This document shows positions 43,307-52,913 of a DNA stretch of 57,493 nt, one piece after another; position 1 is the stretch's first letter; each line of letters opens with the position of its first letter. The stretch lies in the NCBI RefSeq assembly GCF_006440775.1, contig NZ_VFTZ01000030.1, forward strand, positions 1-57,493, given 5' to 3'. The notes under the pieces were generated by a model. That model was not told where the DNA came from and did not search any database. It worked only from the letters and a program-made list of their open reading frames with translations. The DNA is from Mesorhizobium sp. B2-7-2 (GTDB taxonomy: Bacteria > Pseudomonadota > Alphaproteobacteria > Rhizobiales > Rhizobiaceae). The translations under genes were made by a program, and so were the position numbers.

Positions 43307-43741
43307 TTGAAAACGATTTTCGTCCTCAACGGTCCCAATCTCAATGCGCTCGGCAAGCGCGAGCCGGGGATTTACGGCGGCAAGACGCTTGCGGCCATCG
43401 CCGAGGACTGCAAGGCGGCCGGCGCCGCGCTCGGGCTCGAGATCGATTTTCGCCAATCCAATCATGAGGGCGATCTGGTCGACTGGATCCAGGAGGCCAG
43501 CGAGAAGGCGGCAGGCATCGTCATCAATCCCGGCGCCTACAGCCACACATCGATCGCCATCCACGACGCCATCCGCGCCGCAGCACCGCTGCCCGTCGCG
43601 GAAGTCCATCTTTCCAACATCCACGCGCGGGAGCCCTTCCGCCACGTCTCCATGGTCGCGCCGGTCGCTGTCGGCATGATCTGCGGGTTCGGGCCGCTCG
43701 GCTACACGCTCGCGCTGCAGGCACTGGCGGCTCGCCTGTGA
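43307..43741 (+). CDS. aroQ: 3-dehydroquinate dehydratase, type II
   Basis: This is a shikimate pathway enzyme of 144 residues. I take the TTG at 43307 as the start (MKTIFVLNGPNLNALGKREP) because that is where family members begin and AAGG lies upstream. An ATG at 43247 adds 20 residues. The catalytic Y23 is in REPGIYGG, and NPGAYSHTS and EVHLSNIHAREPFR (with H101) follow. It stands right before accB (26 bases), the usual alphaproteobacterial aroQ-accB-accC order. Confidence 0.93.
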   Translation: MKTIFVLNGPNLNALGKREPGIYGGKTLAAIAEDCKAAGAALGLEIDFRQSNHEGDLVDWIQEASEKAAGIVINPGAYSHTSIAIHDAIRAAAPLPVAEVHLSNIHAREPFRHVSMVAPVAVGMICGFGPLGYTLALQALAARL

Positions 43742-43767
43742 CCGGCCCCCAAACAGAAGGCTCGAAA

Positions 43768-44229
43768 ATGTCGATAAAAAAGAACGGTGTTGACCAGCAA
43801 CTGATCCGCGATCTGGCGGGTATTCTGAACGACACCAATCTGACCGAGATCGAGGTCGAGCTCGGCGATCTCAAGGTGCGCGTCTCGCGCCAGGCGCAGG
43901 CCGTCCATGCCGTGGCCGCGCCGCTTGCCGCGGCTGCTCCTGTTGCCGCGGCAGCGGCTCAGCCGGCAACAGCGGCCGGGGTCACCGATGTGTCCAAGAA
44001 CGCAGTGCCCTCGCCGATGGTCGGCACCGCCTATCTGGCACCCTCGCCCGACGCCAAAGCGTTCATCGAGGTCGGCCAGAAGGTCAAGGAAGGCCAGACG
44101 CTGCTCATCATCGAAGCGATGAAGACGATGAACCAGATCCCCTCGCCGCGCGCCGGCACGGTGACGGCGATCCTTATCGAGGATGCCCAGCCGGTCGAAT
44201 ACGGCATGCCGCTGGTGGTTCTTGAGTAG
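43768..44229 (+). CDS. accB: Biotin carboxyl carrier protein of acetyl-CoA carboxylase
   Basis: This 153-residue BCCP has an N-terminal dimerisation part (MSIKKNGVDQQLIRDLAGIL), an Ala/Pro-rich linker (about 45-72) and a biotinyl domain. K119 in IIEAMKTMNQ is the biotin attachment site. AccB carries the carboxyl group from AccC to the transferase. Upstream ATG 43738 overlaps aroQ and was not chosen. It ends 19 bases before accC. Confidence 0.97.
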   Translation: MSIKKNGVDQQLIRDLAGILNDTNLTEIEVELGDLKVRVSRQAQAVHAVAAPLAAAAPVAAAAAQPATAAGVTDVSKNAVPSPMVGTAYLAPSPDAKAFIEVGQKVKEGQTLLIIEAMKTMNQIPSPRAGTVTAILIEDAQPVEYGMPLVVLE

Positions 44230-44248
44230 CGCCGGGAACAATCAGGAG

Positions 44249-45592
<1,344 letters not shown>

Positions 45593-45604
45593 CACGGGGA
45601 TGCG

Positions 45605-46222
45605 ATGACCCGCCCCTACGCGCCAGGCTATCGCATTCCGACCGACCTGCTGCTTCGGGCATACGCCTCGGGCGTCTTCCCGATGGCCGAGAGCGCCAAC
45701 GACCCGGAAGTGTTCTGGGTGCGGCCGGAAACGCGCGGCATCATTCCGCTGGACGGATTCCACACACCGCGCAGCCTGAAGAAGACGATCCGCAAGCATC
45801 CGTTCGAGATCCGCTACGATTTCGATTTCGAGGCGACGATCGACGGCTGCGCCGAAAAGCGCGAGGAGCGCCGCTCGACCTGGATCAACGCGCCGATCCG
45901 CGAAGCCTATGTCGAGCTCTATCGCCTGGGCCACTGCCATTCGGTCGAAGCATGGCGCGAGGAACGGCTTGTCGGCGGCCTCTATGGCGTCTCGCTCGGA
46001 CGCGTGTTCTTCGGCGAAAGCATGTTCGCCAGGGAGACCGACGCGTCGAAGACCTGTCTCTACCATCTCGTCGAGCGGCTGAAGGCGCGCGGTTTCGCGC
46101 TGCTCGACACGCAGTTCACGACCGAGCATCTGAAGCGCTTCGGCGCTGTCGACGTGCCGCGCGGCCAGTATGAGAAGCTGCTGGCCGAGGCGCTGAAGGG
46201 CGAGGCCGTCTTCTATCCTTGA
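45605..46222 (+). CDS. aat: Leucyl/phenylalanyl-tRNA-protein transferase
   Basis: This 205-residue GNAT-fold enzyme adds Leu or Phe to N-terminal Lys/Arg of proteins, marking them for ClpAP under the N-degron rule. Family signatures are LLLRAYASGVFPMAES, FWVRPETRGIIPLD, TWINAPIREAYVELYRLGHCH, GGLYGVSLGRVFFGESMF and LLDTQFTTEHLKRFG. It follows accC closely. Its 3' end overlaps the convergent NTF2-like gene by 10 bases. Confidence 0.97.
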   Translation: MTRPYAPGYRIPTDLLLRAYASGVFPMAESANDPEVFWVRPETRGIIPLDGFHTPRSLKKTIRKHPFEIRYDFDFEATIDGCAEKREERRSTWINAPIREAYVELYRLGHCHSVEAWREERLVGGLYGVSLGRVFFGESMFARETDASKTCLYHLVERLKARGFALLDTQFTTEHLKRFGAVDVPRGQYEKLLAEALKGEAVFYP

Positions 46223-46602
46223 GCCCGCGCTGCCGCCTCGATCGGCGTTTGCGAATGGAACATCATCTTCCAGCCGTCAGCGCGATGGACATAGCCGGTG
46301 CTGACGAGGGCAGCATAGGATTCGCCGTTCTCGCGCGTCGCGCGCGCCTCGTAAGTGAGCATGACGATGTCGCTGCCGGGCTCGACCATGCCCTTCAACC
46401 TGATGTCGAGGTCGCGCCATCTGTTGGGCTTGGCGGCGGTCTTTGCGAGCTCGGCGTTGGTCATCGCCTGCGCCATCTGCGGGAACGCCACCAGGCACTC
46501 CACATCGGCATTGGCTTCATAGTAGGCGGAATCGCCTGTCCAAAAGCCCTTCTCGATATCGAGAAGCTCCTGCTTGTTGGCCGTGATCGATCTGGTGGCC
46601 AT
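46213..46602 (-). CDS. NTF2-like (DUF4440/SnoaL-type) protein
   Basis: This 129-residue protein has the NTF2-fold pattern: an N-terminal helix (ANKQELLDIEKGFWTGDSA), a strand (VECLVAFP), and YEARATRENGESYAAL and GYVHRADGWKMMFHSQTP at the end. Such folds serve as small enzymes or binding modules; the role here is unknown. Its 3' end overlaps aat by 10 bases. Confidence 0.85.
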   Translation of the reverse strand: MATRSITANKQELLDIEKGFWTGDSAYYEANADVECLVAFPQMAQAMTNAELAKTAAKPNRWRDLDIRLKGMVEPGSDIVMLTYEARATRENGESYAALVSTGYVHRADGWKMMFHSQTPIEAAARAQG

Positions 46603-46664
46603 CGCGAAATCCTCCTCGCCTCGTTGCCGATTTGCAACGGCTCAAGGGCGGGCAGGTTCCGAGA

Positions 46665-47297
46665 TCAGTTCGTGTCGGTCGTGTCGTCCGGTGCCGGCGC
46701 CGCGTCAGTCGGTTCGGACGCGGCGTCCGCCGGCTGCGCCGGAGCCCTGGGCTTGGCGGCTTCGGTCTTCGGCTTGGCTGTGTCGGCCTTGGCCGCGGTC
46801 GGCGGCGGCACGTCCGACTTCTGCTTGCAGCCCTTGAGCCAGACGTCGTAGACGGCGTGCTCGACGGCGTTGAGGCCGGGGCTTTCGGCAAACATCCAGC
46901 CGGTGAAGATGCGGCGGATCTTGCGGTCGAGCGTGATCTCGTCGACCTCGACGAAGGAATCGGTCTTCGGCTGCTCCGTGTCCGGCCGCGAATAGCAGAC
47001 GCGAGGCGTCACCTGCAAAGCGCCGAACTGAACGGTCTCGTCGATATAGACGTCGAAGGTGATGATGCGGCCGGTGATCTTGTCGATGCCGGCGAACGCG
47101 GCCACCGGATTGGTGATGCGGTCGGAGGCCGCAGGTGCCGCGGCCGGCGCCTGCGCGGCGGCGAACACCGCTGTCGAGGCAAGCAGAATGGACGTCGCCG
47201 CGATCAGCGCCTTTGAGATGTGGCCTGGAATCCTGGGTCGCAATTCCGGACGGAAAACCGCTGCGCACTTTTCCTGGAATTGCTTAGAAGAGCTCAT
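46665..47297 (-). CDS. DUF2155 domain protein whose start is covered by a repeat
   Basis: The core has a signal-like helix (ALIAATSILLASTAVFA), then DKITGRIITFDVYIDETVQF, VCYSRPDTEQPKTDSFVEVD and KIRRIFTGWMFAESPGLNAV, VYDVWLKGC, which is the DUF2155 pattern. An acidic Ala/Pro tail follows. This is a secreted protein found near accC/NDUFA12 genes in alphaproteobacteria; its function is unknown. The only in-frame ATG (47297) gives an N-terminus encoded by a 44-bp palindromic repeat (47240-47283), with no ribosome site before it. A TTG at 47241-47243, just inside the repeat's left end, is an alternative. The true start is unclear. Confidence 0.8.
   Translation of the reverse strand: MSSSKQFQEKCAAVFRPELRPRIPGHISKALIAATSILLASTAVFAAAQAPAAAPAASDRITNPVAAFAGIDKITGRIITFDVYIDETVQFGALQVTPRVCYSRPDTEQPKTDSFVEVDEITLDRKIRRIFTGWMFAESPGLNAVEHAVYDVWLKGCKQKSDVPPPTAAKADTAKPKTEAAKPRAPAQPADAASEPTDAAPAPDDTTDTN
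47240..47283. repeat. 44-bp GCAATTCC palindrome, copy 5, at the DUF2155 gene start
   Basis: It runs GCAATTCCGGACGGAAA ... TTTTCCTGGAATTGC and is preceded by TCCTGGGT, the same spacer as in the tandem array at 28175-28336. Confidence 0.95.
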
Positions 47298-47432
47298 GCA
47301 AAATACCGGTGGTTGCGCCCGGGTGATTCTCTCAACGCCCAAGGCTAGTCATGGCTGCGCTATCAGCAAGCAGCTAAATGCCAATTGTGGCGATAACGGA
47401 CCGAAGCGGCGTCTTGGATACAATCCGAGGGA

Positions 47433-47831
47433 TTACGACCCCGGCGTCCAGGCGTCGTAGTCGCCGGTCACCTGCGGACGATGCTGGTTGGTCAGGATGG
47501 AACCCTGCGGACGATAGGCGCCGGGCGTTCCGGTCAGGTTCGGCCGATGCTCCTTCTGCCACTCGCGCGCCTTGTAGTTCTCGCTGGAGGGAGCGGTGTC
47601 GACCCGGTGGTGGATCCAGCCATGCCAGCCCGGCGGGATCTTCGAGGCTTCCGAATAGTCGCGATAGATGACCCATCGGCGCGTGCGGCCTTCCGAATCG
47701 ATGCCGCCCTCGTAATAGACGTTGCCGGCTTCGTCCTCGCCGACCCTCTTGCCGAAGCGCCAAGTGTGGAAGCGGGTGCCGAGCGTCTGGCTGTTCCACC
47801 AGGTGAAAAACTGCAGCAGGAAAGTTTTCAT
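47433..47831 (-). CDS. NDUFA12-type complex I accessory subunit
   Basis: This 132-residue protein opens with MKTFLLQFFTWWNSQTLGTR. Its NDUFA12 (B17.2) motifs are GNVYYEGG, RRWVIYRDYSEASKIPPGWHGWIHH and the C-terminal NLTGTPGAYRPQGS. NDUFA12 is an accessory subunit of NADH:ubiquinone oxidoreductase found in mitochondria and alphaproteobacteria. Its placement near DUF2155 is the usual one. Confidence 0.95.
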   Translation of the reverse strand: MKTFLLQFFTWWNSQTLGTRFHTWRFGKRVGEDEAGNVYYEGGIDSEGRTRRWVIYRDYSEASKIPPGWHGWIHHRVDTAPSSENYKAREWQKEHRPNLTGTPGAYRPQGSILTNQHRPQVTGDYDAWTPGS

Positions 47832-47950
47832 CCAAATCCTCGCGGCGGCAGCGGCTGCGCCTTTCCCCTGCTTATGGCGTCACGTCACCGCGAAGGCAAG
47901 GGTTTTGCCATGCCCCGAACGCAAATGCTCCATGCGTTCATATCTTGAGG

Positions 47951-48009
47951 CATGTCGTCGTCCCAGAACCGCTCCACACTTCTGGGCGACATGCATTAAA
48001 TCGATGCAT
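47951..48009. repeat. CATGTCG ... CGACATG palindromic repeat (copy 2 of the 24217 family)
   Basis: CATGTCGTCGTCCCAGAACC ... TTCTGGGCGACATG; its reverse complement aligns with the repeat at 24217-24319 (ATGTCGCCC, then GCGGTTTTGGG there and GCGGTTCTGGG here). It is a compact stem-loop 95 bases before panB. Confidence 0.7.
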
Positions 48010-48103
48010 TTGCCCTGCCTGCGGCAGTGCGGCTTGCCAAGCGCCGCCTGTCTTTCTAAAGCTCGGCCCGCCCGTTTCGGGGCACGCCTTGAGGAGGTGA
48101 CGA

Positions 48104-48943
48104 TTGAGCCGGGATCCGTCCGTCGACAGCCGGATCAGCGCCGAAGACATTCGCCGCCGTAAGGGCGGCGTGCCGATCGTCTGCCTCACCGCCTACACCT
48201 ATCCTGTCGCCCGCCTGCTCGATCCGCATGTCGACCTGCTGCTGGTCGGCGACAGCGTCGCCATGGTCCTGCACGGCCACGCCACCACGCTCGGCGCCTC
48301 GTTGGAGATGATGATCGCGCACGGCCAGGCTGTGATGCGCGGCTCGGCCAAGGCCTGCGTGGTGGTCGACATGCCGGCGGGCAGCTACGAGGCCTCGCCG
48401 GTGCAGGCCGTGGCGTCGGCAATGCGGATCGTCGGGGAAACAGGCTGCCAGGCCGTGAAGCTCGAAGGCGGCGTCGACATGGCAGCCCAGATCGCGGCGA
48501 TCGTCGCCGAAGGAATACCGGTCATGGGTCATATCGGCCTGCAACCGCAATCGGTGGAGAAGGACGGCGGCTACAAGATCAAGGGCCGGACAGACGACAA
48601 TATCGCAGCGCTCTTGCGCGATGCAGAGGCGGTGGAAAAGGCCGGCGCCTTCTCGGTGGTCATCGAGGGCACGATGGAGGCCGTGGCGGCGAAGCTTACC
48701 CGTCACATTCCCATACCGACCATCGGCATCGGCGCCAGTGCCGACTGCGACGGCCAGATCCTGGTGACCGACGACATGGTCGGCATGACCATCGATCGCG
48801 TACCGAAATTCGTCAAGGAATACGCCGACTTGCGCGGGGTGATCGCGAATGCGGCGGCCCGCTATGCCGCCGAGGTGCGCAGCCGTGCCTTTCCCGGCCC
48901 CGACCACGTCTTCACGACGACTTCCGGCAAGGACGAGCCATGA
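48104..48943 (+). CDS. panB: 3-methyl-2-oxobutanoate hydroxymethyltransferase
   Basis: This 279-residue enzyme makes ketopantoate for pantothenate/CoA synthesis. Its TTG start at 48104 has GAGGAGG six bases upstream, the clearest ribosome site of the region. Signatures are LTAYTYPVARLLD, DLLLVGDSVAMVLHGH, EGGVDMAAQI, GHIGLQPQSV and GIGASADCDGQILVTDD. It overlaps panC by 4 bases (ATGA). Confidence 0.97.
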   Translation: MSRDPSVDSRISAEDIRRRKGGVPIVCLTAYTYPVARLLDPHVDLLLVGDSVAMVLHGHATTLGASLEMMIAHGQAVMRGSAKACVVVDMPAGSYEASPVQAVASAMRIVGETGCQAVKLEGGVDMAAQIAAIVAEGIPVMGHIGLQPQSVEKDGGYKIKGRTDDNIAALLRDAEAVEKAGAFSVVIEGTMEAVAAKLTRHIPIPTIGIGASADCDGQILVTDDMVGMTIDRVPKFVKEYADLRGVIANAAARYAAEVRSRAFPGPDHVFTTTSGKDEP

Positions 48944-49791
48944 ACGCGCCAATCGTCGTCGACAGCGTCACCGCGCTTCGGACGCAGGTCCGGGACTGGC
49001 GACAGGCGGGCCTGAAGGTCGCCATGGTGCCGACCATGGGCGCTCTGCATGACGGCCATATCTCATTGGTCAGGATCGCGCTCGAACGGGCCGATCGCTG
49101 CGTCGTCTCGATCTTTGTCAACCCGGCCCAGTTCGCGCCGACGGAGGATCTCGACAAATATCCACGCCAGCTGGCGCGCGATCTCGACCGGCTGCGGGAT
49201 GCGGGTGCGCATCTCGCCTTCACGCCGGGCGTAAACGAAATATACCCCGCCGGCTTCGCCACGAAGATCTCGGTGGGCGGCCCCTCTCACGGCCTGGAAA
49301 CCGACTTCAGGCCGAGTTTCTTCGACGGCGTCGCGACCGTGGTAGCAAAACTCTTCCTGCAGGCGGCGCCCGATTGCGCCGTGTTCGGCGAGAAGGACTA
49401 CCAGCAGCTTTGCGTCGTCAGGCAGCTCTGCCGCGACCTCGACCTGCCGGTCGAGATCGTCGGCGCGCCGACGGTGCGCGACGCCCATGGCCTCGCCATG
49501 TCGTCGCGCAATGCCTATCTGGGCGAAGCCGAGCTCGACATCGCGCGCAAGCTCAACGTGATCCTGCGCCGCACGGCGGCGGCGCTTGCGGCCGGCACGG
49601 ACGAAGCCAGCGCCACCGACGCCGCCGCGAAGGCCCTCGTCTCCGCGGGCTTCCGGAAGGTCGACTATGTCGCCGCCCGCGCGAGTATCACGCTCGAACC
49701 CTGGCAGCGGAATCGCGACGGCCGCCTGCTGGCGGCGGCCTGGCTCGGCACGACACGCCTGATCGACAATGTGGAAATTCCCTCCGCCTGA
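48940..49791 (+). CDS. panC: Pantothenate synthetase
   Basis: This 283-residue ligase joins pantoate and beta-alanine with ATP. The HxGH-like motif is HDGH (37-40) in PTMGALHDGHISLVR. Other motifs are SIFVNPAQFAPTEDLDKYPR, FGEKDYQQL and AMSSRNAYL. Its ATG overlaps the panB stop (ATGA), a translationally coupled pair. Confidence 0.97.
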   Translation: MNAPIVVDSVTALRTQVRDWRQAGLKVAMVPTMGALHDGHISLVRIALERADRCVVSIFVNPAQFAPTEDLDKYPRQLARDLDRLRDAGAHLAFTPGVNEIYPAGFATKISVGGPSHGLETDFRPSFFDGVATVVAKLFLQAAPDCAVFGEKDYQQLCVVRQLCRDLDLPVEIVGAPTVRDAHGLAMSSRNAYLGEAELDIARKLNVILRRTAAALAAGTDEASATDAAAKALVSAGFRKVDYVAARASITLEPWQRNRDGRLLAAAWLGTTRLIDNVEIPSA

Positions 49792-49820
49792 TCGGACTTT
49801 TGTTCGATCAGGCTCGCCGC

Positions 49821-51137
49821 CTACTCTTCCGACGGCATATGCAGATACATCGACTGGATGCCGACGCGGCCTGGCCCGGTGAAGCGATTGACGACGAAAT
49901 TCATGGCGGCGCCGAAGAAGCCGCTGGAAAGCCGGTCGATCCTTGTATCCATCTTTACTGATGCGTCCTTGAACAGCCAGCCGCCCGGCTCGATGTCGAT
50001 GGTCTCGCCGGGCGCCAGCACCTTCTCGAAGACATTGCCGTAACCGTGCAGCCAGACGATGCCGTCGCCTGTCTCGCCGCGGAAGCGGTCGATGAAGAAG
50101 CCGCTCTGGCCAAACAGCATCGTTCCCAGCCCACGCACGCGCTCAAACGTGTAGTCGACGCTGGCGGTCGCGGCGAGGAACTGGTGCTCGCGCACCTGGA
50201 TCTCCTCGCCGCGCCGAAGATGGATCGGCACGATATGGCCAGGGCCGTCGCGGCTGAAGGCGATGATGCCCGGCCCCGACGCCTCGGTGACGAATATCTG
50301 CATGCCGGCGATCATGCGCTTCAGCGCGCCCTTCAGCGATTTCAGGCCGATGGTGATGGCGGTGTTCTTCCAGAGCAGGATATGGTGCTCGAAATAGACC
50401 GGCATGTTGGTCACATCGACCGACAGCACCGGCACAAGTTCGCCGGCGACGTGATAGGTCACGCCGCCAAAAGTCTCGTCCGACACCTCGGTCGGCATCA
50501 ATTCAGGCAAGCTCGGCATGGTTTCCCCCGATTGCGGACGGCGCCCCTGCCTTATAGAGGGTGCGACGCCGCGACGAGCAGCCTTGATCGCGCGGACCGG
50601 CGCGATCAAATCAAAACCGCGCGATGAATGGGCGCGCTCGCCGGCGCTGTAGCGGAAACGCTTCTCCATGATCATCGCGGGCAATCCCGAGTTGCAGCCG
50701 CAATCGGCGGTTCTACCTGCCGGGCGGAACCCGTTCGCCTCGTAGAAGGCGATCGCCGCGGCATTTGCTTCTTCGACCTCGAGGCGCAGCGTATGCATCT
50801 CCGGAAAACTGGCTTCGACTTCATCGAGCAGCGACCGGCCAATCCCCTGCCGCTGGCAGGCCGGGTGGACGTAGAGCTGGTTCAAAAGGACGATCTTCGG
50901 GTCGGCGGTGGCGGCAGCGAACGCCATGCCGCCGAGCCGCTTGCCGTCGTCAGCCACCAGGAACTCGGAGTTCGGCCGCGCCAGCCGCGCCTTGAGCGAG
51001 GCGATCGAATGCCAGTCATCCGTGATTTCAGTTACCCGCTTGGCGCCATAGAGGGCGTCGTAAGTGGCATGCCAAGTCTCGACTAGCAACGCACGGACGG
51101 CTGCGAGATCGCGTTCGCTCGCCGTCCGCACGAACAT
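49821..51137 (-). CDS. Fused ORF: GNAT acetyltransferase plus AIM24-family protein
   Basis: One open frame of 438 residues. Residues 1-165 are a GNAT N-acetyltransferase, with VLLNQLYVHPACQRQGIGRS as the acetyl-CoA pyrophosphate-loop motif and AIAFYEANGFRPAG at its end. Residues 166-206 are a basic, proline-containing linker. Residues 207-438 match the AIM24/TIGR00266 beta-sandwich family (PSLPELMPTEVSDETFGGV, LKSLKGALKRMIAGMQIFV, GPGHIVPIHL, EPGGWLFKDA). AIM24-family proteins are normally separate and of this size. An internal ATG at 50519 with GGGGGA upstream and a TATAAG-like box suggests AIM24 can be expressed alone. No stop separates the parts. The GNAT start is 2 bases from the gatB stop. 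Confidence 0.82.
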   Translation of the reverse strand: MFVRTASERDLAAVRALLVETWHATYDALYGAKRVTEITDDWHSIASLKARLARPNSEFLVADDGKRLGGMAFAAATADPKIVLLNQLYVHPACQRQGIGRSLLDEVEASFPEMHTLRLEVEEANAAAIAFYEANGFRPAGRTADCGCNSGLPAMIMEKRFRYSAGERAHSSRGFDLIAPVRAIKAARRGVAPSIRQGRRPQSGETMPSLPELMPTEVSDETFGGVTYHVAGELVPVLSVDVTNMPVYFEHHILLWKNTAITIGLKSLKGALKRMIAGMQIFVTEASGPGIIAFSRDGPGHIVPIHLRRGEEIQVREHQFLAATASVDYTFERVRGLGTMLFGQSGFFIDRFRGETGDGIVWLHGYGNVFEKVLAPGETIDIEPGGWLFKDASVKMDTRIDRLSSGFFGAAMNFVVNRFTGPGRVGIQSMYLHMPSEE

Positions 51138-51139
51138 CG

Positions 51140-52642
51140 CTAGCCCTCGATGCCGAGCTTGGCCTTGACGAGGTCGTTGACCGCCTGCGGGTTGGCTTTG
51201 CCGCCGGTCGCCTTCATCACCTGGCCGACGAACCAGCCGGCCATGGTCGGCTTGGCGCGCGCCTGCTCGGCCTTGTCGGGGTTGGCGGCGATGACCTCGT
51301 CGACGGCCTTCTCGATGGCGCCGGTGTCGGTGACCTGCTTCATGCCGCGGCTCTCGACGAGCTGGCGCGGATCGCCGCCTTCGTTCCAGACGATCTCGAA
51401 CAGGTCCTTGGCGATCTTGCCGGAGATGGTGCCTTCCTTGATCAGGTCGATGACGGCGCCGAGCTGCTCTGGCGAAAGCGGAGCATTTTCAATGTCTTTG
51501 CCGGCTTTATTGAGAGCGCCGAGCAGGTCGTTGATGACCCAGTTGGCGGCGAGCTTGCCGTCGCGGCCCGACGCCACCTTCTCGAAATAGTCGGCAATCG
51601 GCTTTTCCGACACCAGCACGGAGGCGTCGTAGGTCGACAGGCCCAGCGACGAAATCAGCCGCGCCTTCTTGTCGTCGGGCAGTTCCGGCAGGTGTTGCGC
51701 CAACGCGTCGACATAGGCCTGGTCGAATTCCAGCGGCAGAAGATCGGGATCCGGGAAATAGCGATAGTCATGCGCCTCCTCCTTGGAGCGCAACGAGCGC
51801 GTCTCGCCCTTGACCGGGTCGAACAGGCGGGTCTCCTGGTCGATCTTGCCGCCATCCTCGAGAATGGTGATCTGCCGGCGCGCCTCGGATTCGATCGCCT
51901 GGCCGATGAAGCGGATCGAGTTGACGTTCTTGATTTCGCAGCGCGTGCCGAATGCGCCGCCCGGGCGGCGCACCGAGACGTTGACGTCGGAGCGCAGCGA
52001 GCCTTCGTCCATGTTGCCGTCGCATGTGCCGAGATAGCGCATGATGGTGCGCAGCTTCGTCACATAGGCCTTGGCCTCGTCGGCCGAGCGGATGTCGGGC
52101 TTGGAGACGATCTCCATCAGCGCCACGCCGGAGCGGTTGAGGTCGACATAGGACATGGTCGCATGCTGGTCATGCATCGACTTGCCGGCATCCTGTTCCA
52201 GATGCAGGCGCTCGATGCCCACCTCGATATCCTCGAACTCGCCCTGGCGGTCGGGCCCGACGGAGACGATCACCTTGCCCTCGCCGACGATCGGCTGCTT
52301 GAACTGCGAGATCTGGTAGCCCTGCGGCAGGTCCGGGTAGAAATAGTTCTTCCGGTCGAAGACCGATTTATGATTGATCGCGGCCTTCAGGCCGAGCCCT
52401 GTGCGGATCGCTTGCTTGACGCATTCTTCGTTGATGACCGGCAGCATGCCCGGCATCGCCGCGTCGACAAGGCTGACATTGGCATTGGGCGCCCCGCCGA
52501 ACGACGTCGAGGCGCCGGAAAAGAGTTTTGCCTCAGAGATCACTTGCGCATGTACTTCGAGCCCGATGATGATCTCCCAGTCGCCGGTGGCGCCGGGGAT
52601 CAAGCGTTTTGCGTCGGGGGTGCGGGTGTCGATGATGCTCAT
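51140..52642 (-). CDS. gatB: Aspartyl/glutamyl-tRNA amidotransferase subunit B
   Basis: This 500-residue kinase-like subunit phosphorylates and amidates Glu-tRNA-Gln (and Asp-tRNA-Asn) with GatA and GatC. The start MSIIDTRTPDAKRLIPG is followed by IIGLEVHAQV, KNYFYPDLPQGYQISQ, LEQDAGKSMHD, DLNRSGVALMEIVSKPD and DYRYFPDPDLLPL. The C-terminal YqeY-like tail includes AGWFVGQVMKATGGKANPQA. gatCA is not in the window. Confidence 0.97.
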   Translation of the reverse strand: MSIIDTRTPDAKRLIPGATGDWEIIIGLEVHAQVISEAKLFSGASTSFGGAPNANVSLVDAAMPGMLPVINEECVKQAIRTGLGLKAAINHKSVFDRKNYFYPDLPQGYQISQFKQPIVGEGKVIVSVGPDRQGEFEDIEVGIERLHLEQDAGKSMHDQHATMSYVDLNRSGVALMEIVSKPDIRSADEAKAYVTKLRTIMRYLGTCDGNMDEGSLRSDVNVSVRRPGGAFGTRCEIKNVNSIRFIGQAIESEARRQITILEDGGKIDQETRLFDPVKGETRSLRSKEEAHDYRYFPDPDLLPLEFDQAYVDALAQHLPELPDDKKARLISSLGLSTYDASVLVSEKPIADYFEKVASGRDGKLAANWVINDLLGALNKAGKDIENAPLSPEQLGAVIDLIKEGTISGKIAKDLFEIVWNEGGDPRQLVESRGMKQVTDTGAIEKAVDEVIAANPDKAEQARAKPTMAGWFVGQVMKATGGKANPQAVNDLVKAKLGIEG

Positions 52643-52774
52643 GGATGGCCTGCGTACTTAGAATTCGCGATATGCAGAACGCATATTTCGGTGCGCAACT
52701 TCGCTAGTGCAAACCGCCCGGCGAGACAAGCGCAAAGCCGCGTACTGGCCTTTTCCGCCACTTTCGCCTAAAAG

Positions 52775-52800
52775 CATCCACTCCCAATGGAGAGTGGATG
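52775..52800. other. Stem-loop before the yjhX-like gene
   Basis: CATCCACTC (52775-52783), 8-base loop, GAGTGGATG (52792-52800), perfect 9-bp stem without a T tract. It lies between gatB and the yjhX-like gene and could be an operator or a repeat piece. Confidence 0.4.
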
Positions 52801-52913
52801 TCCACTTACGCTCAGTCCCGGTGAAGCCCTGACCTCCTAAGCGAGGCAGGGCAGAAAAACCTGAAAACCCGCTCGCGGCGGCGGCTTTTGTTGTTTTTCC
52901 CGGGACTTCTCCA

